Source: Oscillospiraceae bacterium (lineage in GTDB: Bacteria; Bacillota; Clostridia; Oscillospirales; Oscillospiraceae). From it: a stretch of DNA of 64,000 bases. Below the pieces are notes generated by a model. That model searched no databases and was not told where the DNA came from. It was given only the letters and a program-made list of their open reading frames with translations. Location: NCBI GenBank assembly GCA_910575815.1, contig CAJTFN010000001.1:186001-250000 (forward strand), read 5' to 3'. Made by a program: the position numbers and the translations under genes. This document shows, piece by piece, positions 34,591 through 42,897 of the stretch (position 1 is its first letter; each line of letters starts with the position of its first letter).

Positions 34591-35811
34591 ATGGGAGTAT
34601 TCCTGCAAACCGCCCTGTTCCCCGGCTGCGAGGAATCCGTCGCCCGTGATGCCTTGGAAGCGGCGGCAAAGAATCCGGCGTTTCAGATCGACCCGAAAAC
34701 CTGCCGGTATGCGCAGAGCTTTGAGGGCACGCAGGTTCTGATGGAGGGGGACTGCCTGGGCTTTGCCACGCTGGCCAAAGCGCTGGCCGGCCTCTCCGAG
34801 AATCCCGTGATGCTGCTGTACATCTATGATGGGGATTTTTGGGGTTATGACTTCTACGGCGGGAAGGAAGAGGACCATTTCAGAACCCGCCCGGACAGCT
34901 TCGGCCCTGTCAGTCCGCGAGAAAAACAGCGCCTGTCCGGCAATCCGGCGGCACTGTCAGGCTGGTTCCCCACCTGGGACACTGGCATGATGCGGCGGTA
35001 TCTTGTTCACTGGCCCGATCTGGACGAAGAGGAACTGGAGGAGACCGCCTGCCCCGGCGACCAGTTCCCCTACGGCGACTGCTGGCAGATGACGGACTTC
35101 ATGGCCCGCTTGGGCTTCCCCTGGGCCTTCGACCAGGTGCGGGAGGCCCCGCCCCTCCAGCCGTCCTATCCCAAGCTGCGGGAGATTCTGGAGCGGGAAC
35201 TGCCCCCTGTTTCCAAGGAAGCGCCGGCGGCGGGACAGGCTCTGCTGGATAAGCTGCCCACCGCCCTCTCTTATGACTACATCCGGCGTTTGCTGGAGGA
35301 GGATGGCGTAAGGGAGTTCGGCTTCCCGGAGAAGACACCGCCGGAGATTGTGGAGGAGGTTAAGCAGTACCGCTGGACGGTGAATCTCCCGGAAATGAAT
35401 CCTCTCTGCCGGCGGCTGGCGGTGCTGGCGGCCTTCTGCGCCTTCTGGCTGCGGGGGAGCATCGCCTGGGGCCTTCTGGACTATGCCACCTATGAGCCGA
35501 GATACGGAAACTTCCCTAAGCCCACCGACGTCTATGTACTCCGGGCCCGGGCGGCGCTGGCGGACTATTCCAAGCGCCATCGGGCCTGGAGAGACCTGGA
35601 ACGGCTGATAGAGCTGGACCCGGACAACCAGGCGCTGTATGAGGCGGAGAGTAAGCGGTGGATGGACATGGAGCGGGCACGGGAACCGAATATGTCCCAG
35701 TATCACAATAGGATCATGCGGGAGTTCGCGGAGGAAAAACGCAAGGAAGAGGAGAAGGAGGCCCGGCGGCTCCAGCTGATTCTGGAGAAGCGGCGGAAAA
35801 AGAAGACTTAG
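34591..35811 (+). CDS. Hypothetical protein, 406 aa
   Basis: ATG after GGAAGGAGGACTACCC. Soluble. N-terminal domain (1-190) alpha/beta with ALFPGCEESVARDALEAAAK and LLYIYDGDFWGYDFYGG; a middle helical part; and a strongly charged C-terminal helix (about 365-406, EFAEEKRKEEEKEARRLQL ending RRKKKT) likely to be a coiled coil or basic tail. High GC as in Region A. Function unknown. Confidence 0.75.
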   Translation: MGVFLQTALFPGCEESVARDALEAAAKNPAFQIDPKTCRYAQSFEGTQVLMEGDCLGFATLAKALAGLSENPVMLLYIYDGDFWGYDFYGGKEEDHFRTRPDSFGPVSPREKQRLSGNPAALSGWFPTWDTGMMRRYLVHWPDLDEEELEETACPGDQFPYGDCWQMTDFMARLGFPWAFDQVREAPPLQPSYPKLREILERELPPVSKEAPAAGQALLDKLPTALSYDYIRRLLEEDGVREFGFPEKTPPEIVEEVKQYRWTVNLPEMNPLCRRLAVLAAFCAFWLRGSIAWGLLDYATYEPRYGNFPKPTDVYVLRARAALADYSKRHRAWRDLERLIELDPDNQALYEAESKRWMDMERAREPNMSQYHNRIMREFAEEKRKEEEKEARRLQLILEKRRKKKT

Positions 35812-35913
35812 GCATTGACAGCCAAGGAGCTGTCTTTATGCTGGAGAAGAAGTGATGTTAAGTGTTTCAACTGAAGCTTAGGATACAAGCAACGGTTAGG
35901 GAGGAAGGTTAAT

Positions 35914-36462
35914 ATGCGGTATGAAATAATTTAAACACAACCGTATAAAGAAGCCGTTTTTGTAATTCAGAAAAGAAGCGGGGAAACCATTGGAAAGGCT
36001 GTGCAGGTTCAAAAAGGAAATAAGAAATTTACAGGTTTTGAACTTGAATTTTTAGATTATCACATTCGTATGAAGTATGTGGGATCATTATTGTTCGAGT
36101 GGAAAAAGAGACTCAAATTTTGGACTCCCTTGAGCTATGCAACCTACTATCTCTTTCAAAATGGAATCAAATATGGCGAACTCTGTAAATATCCAAACCG
36201 CACCTATTTGATGCAGATGAATGGCCAGGTTTATACCATGTGTACAGTTGGTTTTGGAAGCGAAGGTATAAAATTCCCCGTTTTTGAGGGGGAATTTAAG
36301 AATGCGGCAGAACGAGGAAAACAAATTGCGCTAATTGAAACGCCCAATCTCGCCCAGAAATTAAATAACTATGACTCGTATTATAGAAAAACGTACCTTG
36401 AGACATTTAAAGTACAAAATTCTCTGTATGACCCCACTTTCAAGCAACACATAGCCGGCTAA
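35914..36462 (+). pseudogene. Hypothetical gene with a stop at codon 7
   Basis: ATG 35914 follows GGGAGGAAGG at normal spacing, but codon 7 is TAA (35932-35934) and the same frame then runs open to 36462. Joined, it reads as one 180-aa beta-rich protein (PYKEAVFVIQKRSGETIGKA; FELEFLDYHIRMKYVG; ERGKQIALIETPN). A Glu or Gln codon to TAA change is the simplest cause. Restart at GTG 36001 is possible but has no ribosome site. AT-rich. It lies right beside the integrase. Confidence 0.75.
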
Positions 36463-36479
36463 AAAGGAGGGAAGCGGCC

Positions 36480-37518
36480 ATGAAAGAGCTGTTGGCGGAA
36501 GTGAAAGGTGCTTTTTTGCCAGAGAAAGGATGGGTTATACTTAGCACGATTTGTGGACAAGGCAGGGAAAAGGCATGATAAATGTTTCCGAAAGCTACCA
36601 GAAGCCAGAAACTGGCTGGAGGAAGCACGGGCGCCCGACAGGCAGGGAGGACAGGGTGCTGAGGTTCGTGAGGAAAACTTTGCTTCATCGGATATGACGG
36701 TAGACGCATGGTTTGAGTTTTGGATTGAGAACATTGTAGGCGATTTGGCCCCTAATACTCGCCGGAACTACCGTGAAAGGTATGTAAACAACATTCAGCC
36801 GGTAATTGGCAAAATGCCCCTGCGGGATGTGCGTCCCATGCACTGCAAGAAAATTTTGATCGAAATGGATGCTGATTATGCAGGATCAACCATCCGACAA
36901 ACCTATATCGCTATGGGTACTATGTTTCGTTCTGCTGTGATGAATGGCATGATCCCTAAACATCCTATGGACGGGGTTAGATACACCAAGCCGGTGCGTG
37001 TTCCCAGCGATATTAAGTAACTCACTGTTGAAGAGCAAGAAAAGTTTCTGGAAGCGGCAAAGGGGCCACCCAAAACAGTTACCAGTTACCGCACAATCCC
37101 ACTGACTAACAGAGTGTTTGATATTCTCATAGCAGTTCATGCCTCCAAGGAGTTTCGGAAGCAATCTCCCGCGCTGGATCAAACTCTGACCTACGTTGAT
37201 CGACGTACCGGGCAAAACAGTACACTGGTAATGAGAGATTTAGTCTTTATCAATTTTCGGACAGGGGAGCCCAGTAAGAATAGCAGCTATGACACCCATC
37301 TTTACAAAATCTGTGATGAAAACGGAATCAAGCGTTTCTGTATGCACACTCTGAGACACACTTATGCTACCCGTGCGATTGAAAGCGGGATGCAGCCGAA
37401 GGTACTCCAGAAGCTGTTGGGTCACGCAAGTATCCAGACCACTATGGATAAATATGTCCACGTGACGGATGATTCACTGGTTGCTGGTGTGCGTCAGTTT
37501 GAGGCCAACAAGATGTAA
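36480..37518 (+). pseudogene. Decayed tyrosine recombinase (integrase)
   Basis: ATG 36480 with AAGGAGGGA begins KELLAEVK and then needs a frame change near 36505 to reach the main frame (RKDGLYLARFVDKAGKRHD, the arm-binding type start). The core-binding domain follows (MTVDAWFEFWIENIVGDLAPNTRRNYRERY). TAA at 37018 interrupts the frame, and the segment holding the first catalytic Arg is missing: EKFLEAAK jumps to TVTSYRTIPL. The C-terminal part is intact with HTLRHTYATR and LLGHASIQTTMDKYVH, including the nucleophile Tyr. About 100 residues are lost, so it cannot recombine alone. It probably marks the left end of a mobile element. Confidence 0.88.
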
Positions 37519-37906
37519 CTGCACATAAGTCAATGACAAAATGGTGAAGAAATGGTACAGTAATGGTGCAGCGTCAAAGGGCCAAAACACGGAAACCCTT
37601 GAAAAATCAAGACGTTTTAAGGAGATGTAGAGCAATATGAAATTAGGAATCGTAGTTTTTTCCCGATTTCATTTATGCACTCAAACCTCTATGAAATGTC
37701 ATAAAGCCCGATGGCGCAAGGGGTGCAGGACTTGACTGCTTCATGTACTCTCATGTTTCAATATGAACTGCAACGCGAAAATGTGGCGGAAATGTGGCGG
37801 GCATTTTGCCACAGGAGGAACCCTGCAACAAAGCCTATGATGAACATGAAACACCGGGTATCCACATTGGAATACCCGGTGTTTCATGTTTAGCTCATAG
37901 CTTCGG
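37519..37906. other. 388-base gap with integrase-flank sequence
   Basis: No gene seen. The first 130 bases are low-GC sequence of the type that often flanks integrase genes and may hold attachment-site DNA, but I could not find a repeat of it in the window. The end holds the strong hairpin at 37845-37888. Confidence 0.4.
37845..37888. terminator. Strong hairpin between convergent integrase relic and Rpn gene
   Basis: CATGAAACACCGGGTATCC (37845-37863) pairs with GGAATACCCGGTGTTTCATG (37869-37888) with one bulged base and a 5-base loop. Short T-runs on both sides suggest a bidirectional terminator. Confidence 0.7.
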
Positions 37907-38836
37907 TCATACCTGTCCGCCCTCTTCTATGCGCAGACGCTCTACTTCTTCGTAGGTAAGGCCAGTGAGTTTTGCTATATCAGCCGCAGACATTTTCATT
38001 TGTAGAGCTTGGCGTGCAATCTCAATATTCCGCTCGACCCGGCCCTCGGCGCGACCCCGCTGTACCCCTCTATCCTCAGCGGTCGCTATATTGGATTGCT
38101 GATCGGTCTGGTACATCCTCCGGCTGCGGAACACAGCCCGTTCCCGTTCGTCCTGGCTGATGCTCATTAAAAGGTTCCCGGCCATTTGCAGCACCTCCTT
38201 CGACGCTATGACCTTGTTGACTGTCTCCCGGTGGGAGGGTTCGTCAGCATACCGGAAGAACACAGCCCACTTCTCCAAGTCCGTCATATCACCGACAGAC
38301 TTCTTTATGATTTCCTGTAGTTTGCTCAACTCCACATAGACCACTTGGATGGCGTTGCATAGCTGCTCGCTGTCTTCATCGTGCCGCAAGGAAAAGGAGT
38401 TCAAATAGGATTTCCGTTCAGGGAACACCGTATAGGAGCAGAAGGTCACCTGATACGTCCGGGCCAATGTATCATACCTGCGGATTCCCTTAGCGGGCTG
38501 AGAGGAATGGAGATCGCATAGATAATATACGCTTTTCCCCTTCAAATTCCTATGCTGCCCATCTGAATCCTCTTCAATACGGCTGGCCTGCATCTCCAAA
38601 TCAACCTGAGAGTTATCGTCAATGTAACAGTTTACATCTAGCCGCTCCGCCTTCTCTTGGGTATCCTCGGGCGGTATCTCGTTATTGCGCACCACTACGT
38701 CCACGACAGGCCGCTTGATAATGGATGAAACCAGGTCGATTAACACGGGCTTTGCCTCTGGTGAGGTCAAGATCAGCTTGAATACCCGGTCATCAGATGG
38801 CGGCAGTATATCCGCTTCCATTGGTAGAAGTCCCAT
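37907..38836 (-). CDS. Rpn-family recombination-promoting nuclease / PD-(D/E)XK transposase-like protein
   Basis: ATG at 38836 on the minus strand. 309 aa. Family signs: start PPSDDRVFKLILTSPEAKPVL, then the nuclease core with RLDVNCYIDDNSQVDLEMQ (Asp of LDV, Asp-x-Glu-x-Gln of VDLEMQ, near residues 65-85), RSVYYLCDLH-like helix, and a long Arg/Glu helix at the end (RGVQRGRAEGRVERNIEIARQ) with a helix-turn-helix-like tail AADIAKLTGLTYEEVERL. Rpn proteins are DNA endonucleases of the PD-(D/E)XK type and some act in phage defence. Catalytic residues appear intact. Confidence 0.88.
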   Translation of the reverse strand: MGLLPMEADILPPSDDRVFKLILTSPEAKPVLIDLVSSIIKRPVVDVVVRNNEIPPEDTQEKAERLDVNCYIDDNSQVDLEMQASRIEEDSDGQHRNLKGKSVYYLCDLHSSQPAKGIRRYDTLARTYQVTFCSYTVFPERKSYLNSFSLRHDEDSEQLCNAIQVVYVELSKLQEIIKKSVGDMTDLEKWAVFFRYADEPSHRETVNKVIASKEVLQMAGNLLMSISQDERERAVFRSRRMYQTDQQSNIATAEDRGVQRGRAEGRVERNIEIARQALQMKMSAADIAKLTGLTYEEVERLRIEEGGQV

Positions 38837-39171
38837 AAGGCAACACCCCCAACAAATTTCTCTCTAACATCAGTATATCACAGATCAAGCTGAATTTCCA
38901 CTACATTTTCCGTCGCAAATTTTTTTGACTGTGCAATATGTCGTATGAGCCGCATCCGCAGCGATATATTATTCTCATGATACCCAGGAACCGCTCCGTG
39001 CCTTAAATGGCATGGGCGGTTTACTTTATTGCGGAAAGGGATGAGAGTTATTGAGCAAATTATCAACGAGAAGGGAGGGTGGCACAATGCAGATTGCAGT
39101 TACGATAAAAAGAAATATTTGACGCAATCCGAACTATATGCTACAGTTTGTTTTGAAAGGGCAGTGATGGT
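38837..39171. other. 335-base gap between divergent Rpn-type genes
   Basis: Holds the promoter region of the minus-strand Rpn gene and a hairpin (AACCGC...TGCC with GGCA...GGCGGTT, about 38991-39020). An open stretch from 39041 (MRVIEQIINEKGGWHN) looks protein-like but has no good ribosome site and is not assigned. Confidence 0.45.
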
Positions 39172-39831
39172 ATGGATATTACAGAAACCAGTATCGTCCA
39201 TAATGACATTCTACAGCAAATCGAACACCTGCGATTGATGGATGATGTGTTAATGGTCAAATGCTTTGAGGATAATCCAAAGTGTGCGGAGTTACTCTTG
39301 CAACTGATTTTCAAGAAGTCAGGCTTTCGGGTAGACCGGGTAAAAGCCATGTGGTATGGATCTTCTGCTGGACTTAACATATTAGCGACAAACAACGGCG
39401 GATGGCGTTATAAGATTAGAGTATTTCGGGATGATACAGCAGATAGAAAGCAGAAAAAAGGAACCGAACTCTTTCAATCAGAATTTTCGGCGGCTCAGGC
39501 AGGTACAGATCAGAACATAGCAGGATATTACGCCGTATACATCATCGAACATGGCGTTGCGCGCAAGCCTATTGACCGTGGGGGGATTCTGTTAGACGGA
39601 TGGAATGAACACGGTCCCTGGGGGTTTGGAACCAGCGCATTTTACGTCAACTGTGATCGAAAAAACAGAAGTCCGCTCGGCCAGCTCATGTGTGACTTTT
39701 CCCGTACAGACCCATCCTATATGAACTATCCGCAGTTAGCAGACAGGGTACGCTATTTCAAGGAAAATAGGCAGGGGGTTCGGGAAATATGCGAGATGCT
39801 GGAGCAAAAAAGGCAAAGAACACAAAATTGA
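39172..39831 (+). CDS. Rpn-like PD-(D/E)XK family protein with changed active site
   Basis: ATG 39172 (weak ribosome site, AAAGGGCAG). 219 aa. The first 60 residues are the usual head of Rpn/PD-(D/E)XK transposase family proteins (LRLMDDVLMVKCFEDNPKCAELLLQLI). At the place where LDVxA...YNIEVQ is expected the protein has LNILATNNGGWRYKIRVF: the key Asp is Asn and the Glu-x-Gln is Arg-x-Phe. The rest (GYYAVYIIEHGVARK; SAFYVNCDRKN) keeps the fold. I expect a catalytically dead relative; possible regulator or decoy. Confidence 0.78.
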   Translation: MDITETSIVHNDILQQIEHLRLMDDVLMVKCFEDNPKCAELLLQLIFKKSGFRVDRVKAMWYGSSAGLNILATNNGGWRYKIRVFRDDTADRKQKKGTELFQSEFSAAQAGTDQNIAGYYAVYIIEHGVARKPIDRGGILLDGWNEHGPWGFGTSAFYVNCDRKNRSPLGQLMCDFSRTDPSYMNYPQLADRVRYFKENRQGVREICEMLEQKRQRTQN

Positions 39832-39833
39832 GA

Positions 39834-39863
39834 AGCACCCAAGGACAAATGCCCTTGGGTGCT
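39834..39863 (+). terminator. Terminator after the Rpn-like gene
   Basis: AGCACCCAAGG (39834-39844) pairs perfectly with CCTTGGGTGCT (39853-39863), 8-base loop, followed by ATCTTTA. Sits 3 bases after the stop. Confidence 0.7.
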
Positions 39864-39921
39864 ATCTTTATGCTGAGGTGGTGGTTTATGATCGAACGAC
39901 TCGCAGTATACCGCAAGCCAA

Positions 39922-40389
39922 CTATTCATCAGGGACGCCCAAGGGCAAAACACCAAACTGATCCAGCAGGTCGTTTGCATCGTCAATAGACCTTCCGTGC
40001 TGAATCGCAAACAAGATTGCAGCGTCGCGTTTATCCCGTACATAAAGTTCCAAATTGCCGGACAGCTTTAACATTTTCTGTGTTTCCTCGTCAGAAAGAT
40101 GTAGACCGAAGGCAATCGCCAACAGTTTGTCACGGGATGGGGTCTTCTTCCCGGAGAATATCTGATAGACATAGGTGCGGTCAAGATGCGATCCCCGTAC
40201 TACATCCGCCCGTCGGAGGTGCTTCTGTTTCAGTTGAAGCGACAGGTATTCCGGGAGCGTTTGAGCAAGCATATTCTGCGCATTTCTTAACAGGAAATCC
40301 TTAAAATTTGCTGCATTGACAAGGCTTTCCTGCACATCAGCCGTCGTTGGTTTACCCTGGCCTGTGGTTCCTGATGATTCGGCTTTCAT
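39922..40389 (-). CDS. XRE-family regulator with long N-terminal tail
   Basis: ATG 40389 on minus with GGAGGACAC upstream. 155 aa. Residues 1-45 are a polar tail and helix (KDFLLRNAQNMLAQTLPEYL); residues 50-110 are the helix-turn-helix (KHLRRADVVRGSHLDRTYVYQIFSGKKTPSRDKLL-type, split as RADVVRGSHLDRTYVYQI and SGKKTPSRDKLLAIAFGL). The end (RDAAILFAIQHGRSIDDANDLL) is typical of this clostridial subgroup. Regulator target unknown. Confidence 0.82.
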   Translation of the reverse strand: MKAESSGTTGQGKPTTADVQESLVNAANFKDFLLRNAQNMLAQTLPEYLSLQLKQKHLRRADVVRGSHLDRTYVYQIFSGKKTPSRDKLLAIAFGLHLSDEETQKMLKLSGNLELYVRDKRDAAILFAIQHGRSIDDANDLLDQFGVLPLGVPDE

Positions 40390-40598
40390 ATTGTGTCCTC
40401 CACTGGTGCTGTGTCCTTATCATACCAGATTATGACGCATTTGAAAAGGCCCGAGAAAAATTTGGATTTGTATGCTGGCGGCACACCTTTAGAGGCAAGG
40501 ACTCCTTTATACTGGGTATCAGAAAAGAGTTACATTTCAAGGATTTGGGTAAAAAGCTCGGAGAGTACGTTCCGGGCAATACGATAGGAGGATGCCGA

Positions 40599-41297
40599 AT
40601 GACTTATGCCGTGTCAGACATCCACGGCTGCTATGACAAATACATTGACCTGCTGCGCAAAATCAGCTTTGGCCCTCATGATACGCTCTATGTCCTGGGT
40701 GACGTGATCGACCGTGGCCCGGATGGGTTCAAGATCCTGCTGGACATGGCCCAGCGGTCCAATGTGATAAACCTGCTAGGAAATCATGAAGTTATGGCGA
40801 TAGACACACTCCCCCGTATACTGCGTTCTGTCCAGCCAGATGGAAGTGTGGAATTATCCGAAGAGGATGCGAAGGCCGTAGAACGCTGGTTTTATAATGG
40901 AGGGGAATTGTCTCTTGCTGATTTCCTCTGGCTCAACAAAGACCAGATGCAGACCGTATGGAACTATCTGTTGAAAATGCCGCTCTACCAGGAGGTGAAC
41001 GTAGGAGGTCGGCAGTTTGTTTTGGTACATGGCGGTTTGGAGAATTTTTCTCCTTCGCGTCCCTTGGAGAACTACACTTCCGACGAGATCCTGTGGTGCC
41101 GCCCGGAATCGGATACGGTCTACTATGAGGACAAGATTGTTATTTTCGGTCATACCCCTGTTCAGCTTCTGGAACCTGGTGCTCCAGCAAAAATCTACCG
41201 TAGGGGCAACCTGATTGACATTGACTGCGGCTGTGCGTTCCCTGGTGGTCGGCTGGGATGCTTGTGCCTGGATACTCTTGAAGAAATCTATGTATAA
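40599..41297 (+). CDS. Serine/threonine-type metallophosphatase (PrpA/ApaH-like)
   Basis: The frame is open from 40347, but ATG 40599 has AGGAGG 6-8 bases upstream and starts exactly at the family N-terminus. 232 aa. Metal and phosphate motifs in order: SDIHGCYD (residue 6), GDVIDRGPDG (35), LLGNHEVM (63), LVHGGLENF (150) and FGHTPVQ (187). Members hydrolyse phosphoesters, from phosphoproteins or diadenosine polyphosphates; the substrate cannot be told from sequence. Common as cargo in mobile elements of Clostridia. Confidence 0.9.
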   Translation: MTYAVSDIHGCYDKYIDLLRKISFGPHDTLYVLGDVIDRGPDGFKILLDMAQRSNVINLLGNHEVMAIDTLPRILRSVQPDGSVELSEEDAKAVERWFYNGGELSLADFLWLNKDQMQTVWNYLLKMPLYQEVNVGGRQFVLVHGGLENFSPSRPLENYTSDEILWCRPESDTVYYEDKIVIFGHTPVQLLEPGAPAKIYRRGNLIDIDCGCAFPGGRLGCLCLDTLEEIYV

Positions 41298-41311
41298 ACG
41301 CACATAGCAAC

Positions 41312-41344
41312 AGAGCCGCCGCCCGCATATGGGACGGCAGCTCT
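41312..41344. terminator. Hairpin between convergent phosphatase and XRE genes
   Basis: AGAGCCGCCGCCC (41312-41324) pairs with GGGACGGCAGCTCT (41331-41344) with two mismatches. Only a few bases from both stops, so likely a shared terminator. Confidence 0.6.
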
Positions 41345-41351
41345 ATACCAC

Positions 41352-41585
41352 CTAATCATCATCTTCCAGCAGCTTTGAGGCCGGGATTTGAAGTACAGAA
41401 GCCATCTTGAACAGTGTTTCTAACGATACCCCTCTTGTCGTGCCAGTTCCCTCGACCTGTGCAAGAAAGTTGACACTCTTATTGATCTTTTCCGCAAAGA
41501 CCTCTTGTGTATAGCCAGCCTTCTTCCTGTAGTAAGCAATCTTCAAACCAAGTATTCTGTACTTTTCTGGAAATTCGGTCTGCAT
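41352..41585 (-). CDS. XRE-family transcriptional regulator, 77 aa
   Basis: ATG 41585 on minus with GGGAGTGA upstream. One helix-turn-helix domain (LGLKIAYYRKKAGYTQEVFAE, then INKSVNFLAQVEG) with the LETLFKMASVLQIPASKLL end. Divergent from the SLOG gene at 41733; a clear promoter at 41657 lies between them, so this protein may control that gene. Confidence 0.88.
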   Translation of the reverse strand: MQTEFPEKYRILGLKIAYYRKKAGYTQEVFAEKINKSVNFLAQVEGTGTTRGVSLETLFKMASVLQIPASKLLEDDD

Positions 41586-41656
41586 ACAGCATCACTCCCT
41601 GATAGTATGCTACCAATTCTCCAATACAATTAAAATTTCTTAAAAAGAAATGATTA

Positions 41657-41685
41657 TTTACTTCAAATCAACAATCGGCTATAAT
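41657..41685 (+). promoter_or_regulatory. Sigma-A promoter for the SLOG gene
   Basis: TTTACT (41657-41662), 17 bases, TATAAT (41680-41685). The start codon at 41733 is about 40 bases after the expected transcript start. Confidence 0.7.
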
Positions 41686-41732
41686 AGCAGAATACAACGA
41701 GGAAAACATTTCGCTTACACAGGAGGGAGACT

Positions 41733-42188
41733 ATGCCGACCTGTTTCTTTATTGGACATCGAGAAGCACCTGATAGCCTGTTGCCTCAACTGTCTGCCGC
41801 AGTAGAGCGCCATATCATAGAACTTGGAGTAACTGAGTTTGTTGTAGGAAGCTACGGATGGTTTGACTCAATGGCAGCGAGAACCGTCAGAGCCACTAAA
41901 AAGAACTACCCAGAGGTGACACTCACACTACTACTACACTATCACCCCTATGATCGGCCCATTCCAACGCCAGACGGCTTTGATGGCACATTTTATCCGC
42001 CTGGAATGGAAACTGCACCGAAACGGGCCGCTATCGTCAGAGCTAATCGCTATATGGTAGAACACAGCGACTACTTAATCGCTTATGCGTGGCATCCGGC
42101 CAGTAACGCACGGGATTTGGTAGAGTATGCAAAAAGGCGTGAAAAAAGAGGGCTGATTCAAGTCACAGAACTGCAACGACCACTGTAA
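41733..42188 (+). CDS. SLOG-family (DUF1273/YpsA-like) protein
   Basis: ATG after CAGGAGGGAGACT. 151 aa. Begins with the Rossmann-like signature FFIGHREAPDSLLPQLSAAVERHI and GVTEFVVGSYGWFDSMAAR, followed by HYHPYDRP and KRAAIVRANRYMVEHSDYLIAY, all typical of small SLOG proteins. SLOG domains bind nucleotides or nucleotide-like ligands; relatives act in defence or DNA uptake, but the ligand here is unknown. Confidence 0.85.
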   Translation: MPTCFFIGHREAPDSLLPQLSAAVERHIIELGVTEFVVGSYGWFDSMAARTVRATKKNYPEVTLTLLLHYHPYDRPIPTPDGFDGTFYPPGMETAPKRAAIVRANRYMVEHSDYLIAYAWHPASNARDLVEYAKRREKRGLIQVTELQRPL

Positions 42189-42219
42189 CCCTACACACTT
42201 TATCAAAGGAGATGGAAAA

Positions 42220-42384
42220 TTGAAAGTCGAACTTACAAACCCCATGCTGGGTGATAAACTGCATACCCTTTCAGTCGAATATGACCTGCCCGAAGAATTA
42301 TTGGTCAACGTGGCGGTCAAGCGGCTGGTGGATGATATTGAATTTGTGCGGGATCTCCGTATTGGCAAAACGGAGAGGGCGTAG
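42220..42384 (+). CDS. Small hypothetical protein, 54 aa
   Basis: TTG 42220 with AAAGGAGAT upstream; too short for usual length limits. Reads KVELTNPMLGDKLHTLSVEY, then LPEELLVNVAVKRLVDDIEFVRDLR: a short strand region and an amphipathic helix. Directly after the SLOG gene and before a hairpin, so likely in its transcript. Confidence 0.7.
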   Translation: MKVELTNPMLGDKLHTLSVEYDLPEELLVNVAVKRLVDDIEFVRDLRIGKTERA

Positions 42385-42403
42385 CAGTCTACGCCCCCTC
42401 CGT
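42370..42403. terminator. Bidirectional hairpin between converging genes
   Basis: ACGGAGAGGGCGTAG (42370-42384) pairs with CTACGCCCCCTCCGT (42389-42403), one mismatch, 4-base loop. It contains both stop codons of the facing genes. Confidence 0.75.
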
Positions 42404-42724
42404 GTCAAAGTATGCAAAAATCGTCCGAAGTACATTGATTGCCATTTGCTTACGCTCCATCGGTTGGTTGTCGATGATCTGCTTGAACTGCTCCATGATG
42501 TTGGAATCGCTGTCGGATACGAAATCAGCCAGCAGATAATCCACAGTCACGCCCAACCGATTGACCAACCGCACCAACGTATCCAGCGTCAGGCTCCGCT
42601 CTCCTCGTTCAATAGCACCCATATAGGTATCCGATATGTCAACCGATTCTGCAAGCTGGGCTTGGGTCAAATGCAACCGGAGGCGTTCTTCTCTGATCCG
42701 CTCGCCTAACCTCTTATAGTCCAT
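42389..42724 (-). CDS. XRE-family transcriptional regulator, 111 aa
   Basis: ATG 42724 on minus, with GGGGTGAAC upstream. Residues 1-65 are a textbook Cro/C1 helix-turn-helix (LGERIREERLRLHLTQAQLAE, SVDISDTYMGAIERGERSLT) and LVRLVNRLGVTVDYLL. The C-terminal 45 residues form a helical dimerisation-like tail. Divergent from the Gly-rich membrane protein at 42898, with a promoter between. Confidence 0.9.
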   Translation of the reverse strand: MDYKRLGERIREERLRLHLTQAQLAESVDISDTYMGAIERGERSLTLDTLVRLVNRLGVTVDYLLADFVSDSDSNIMEQFKQIIDNQPMERKQMAINVLRTIFAYFDTEGA

Positions 42725-42792
42725 GTGTTCACCCCTTGCTTATTGTACCCAATGGAATCTTCACCAAGAAATATCTGATAGGGGTATCTATA

Positions 42793-42821
42793 TTGACTAA
42801 TAGAGGTTTTCATGATAACAT
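42793..42821 (+). promoter_or_regulatory. Sigma-A promoter candidate before the Gly-rich membrane protein
   Basis: TTGACT (42793-42798), 17 bases, TAACAT (42816-42821). Confidence 0.55.
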
Positions 42822-42897
42822 GATGTGGTATTGTTCGATTCAAGACACTGATTCCAGGCTTCTCCTGGTGATATTTTGCGGAAAGGAAGAACCACAA

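Noticed and set aside
37712..37760. tRNA-Leu-like stretch (GCCCGATGGCGCAAGG then CAGGACTTGACT) beside the integrase
   Set aside because: Only the 5' part looks like a tRNA; no anticodon arm, T-arm or acceptor partner can be folded, so neither a tRNA nor an att site is supported.
39041..39238. Short plus-strand frame before the Rpn-like gene
   Set aside because: Protein-like for some 20 codons but no convincing ribosome site, and it overlaps the better supported start at 39172.
40347..40598. N-terminal extension of the metallophosphatase
   Set aside because: The family N-terminus begins at 40599 behind AGGAGG; the upstream frame overlaps a divergent promoter region and has no ribosome site.
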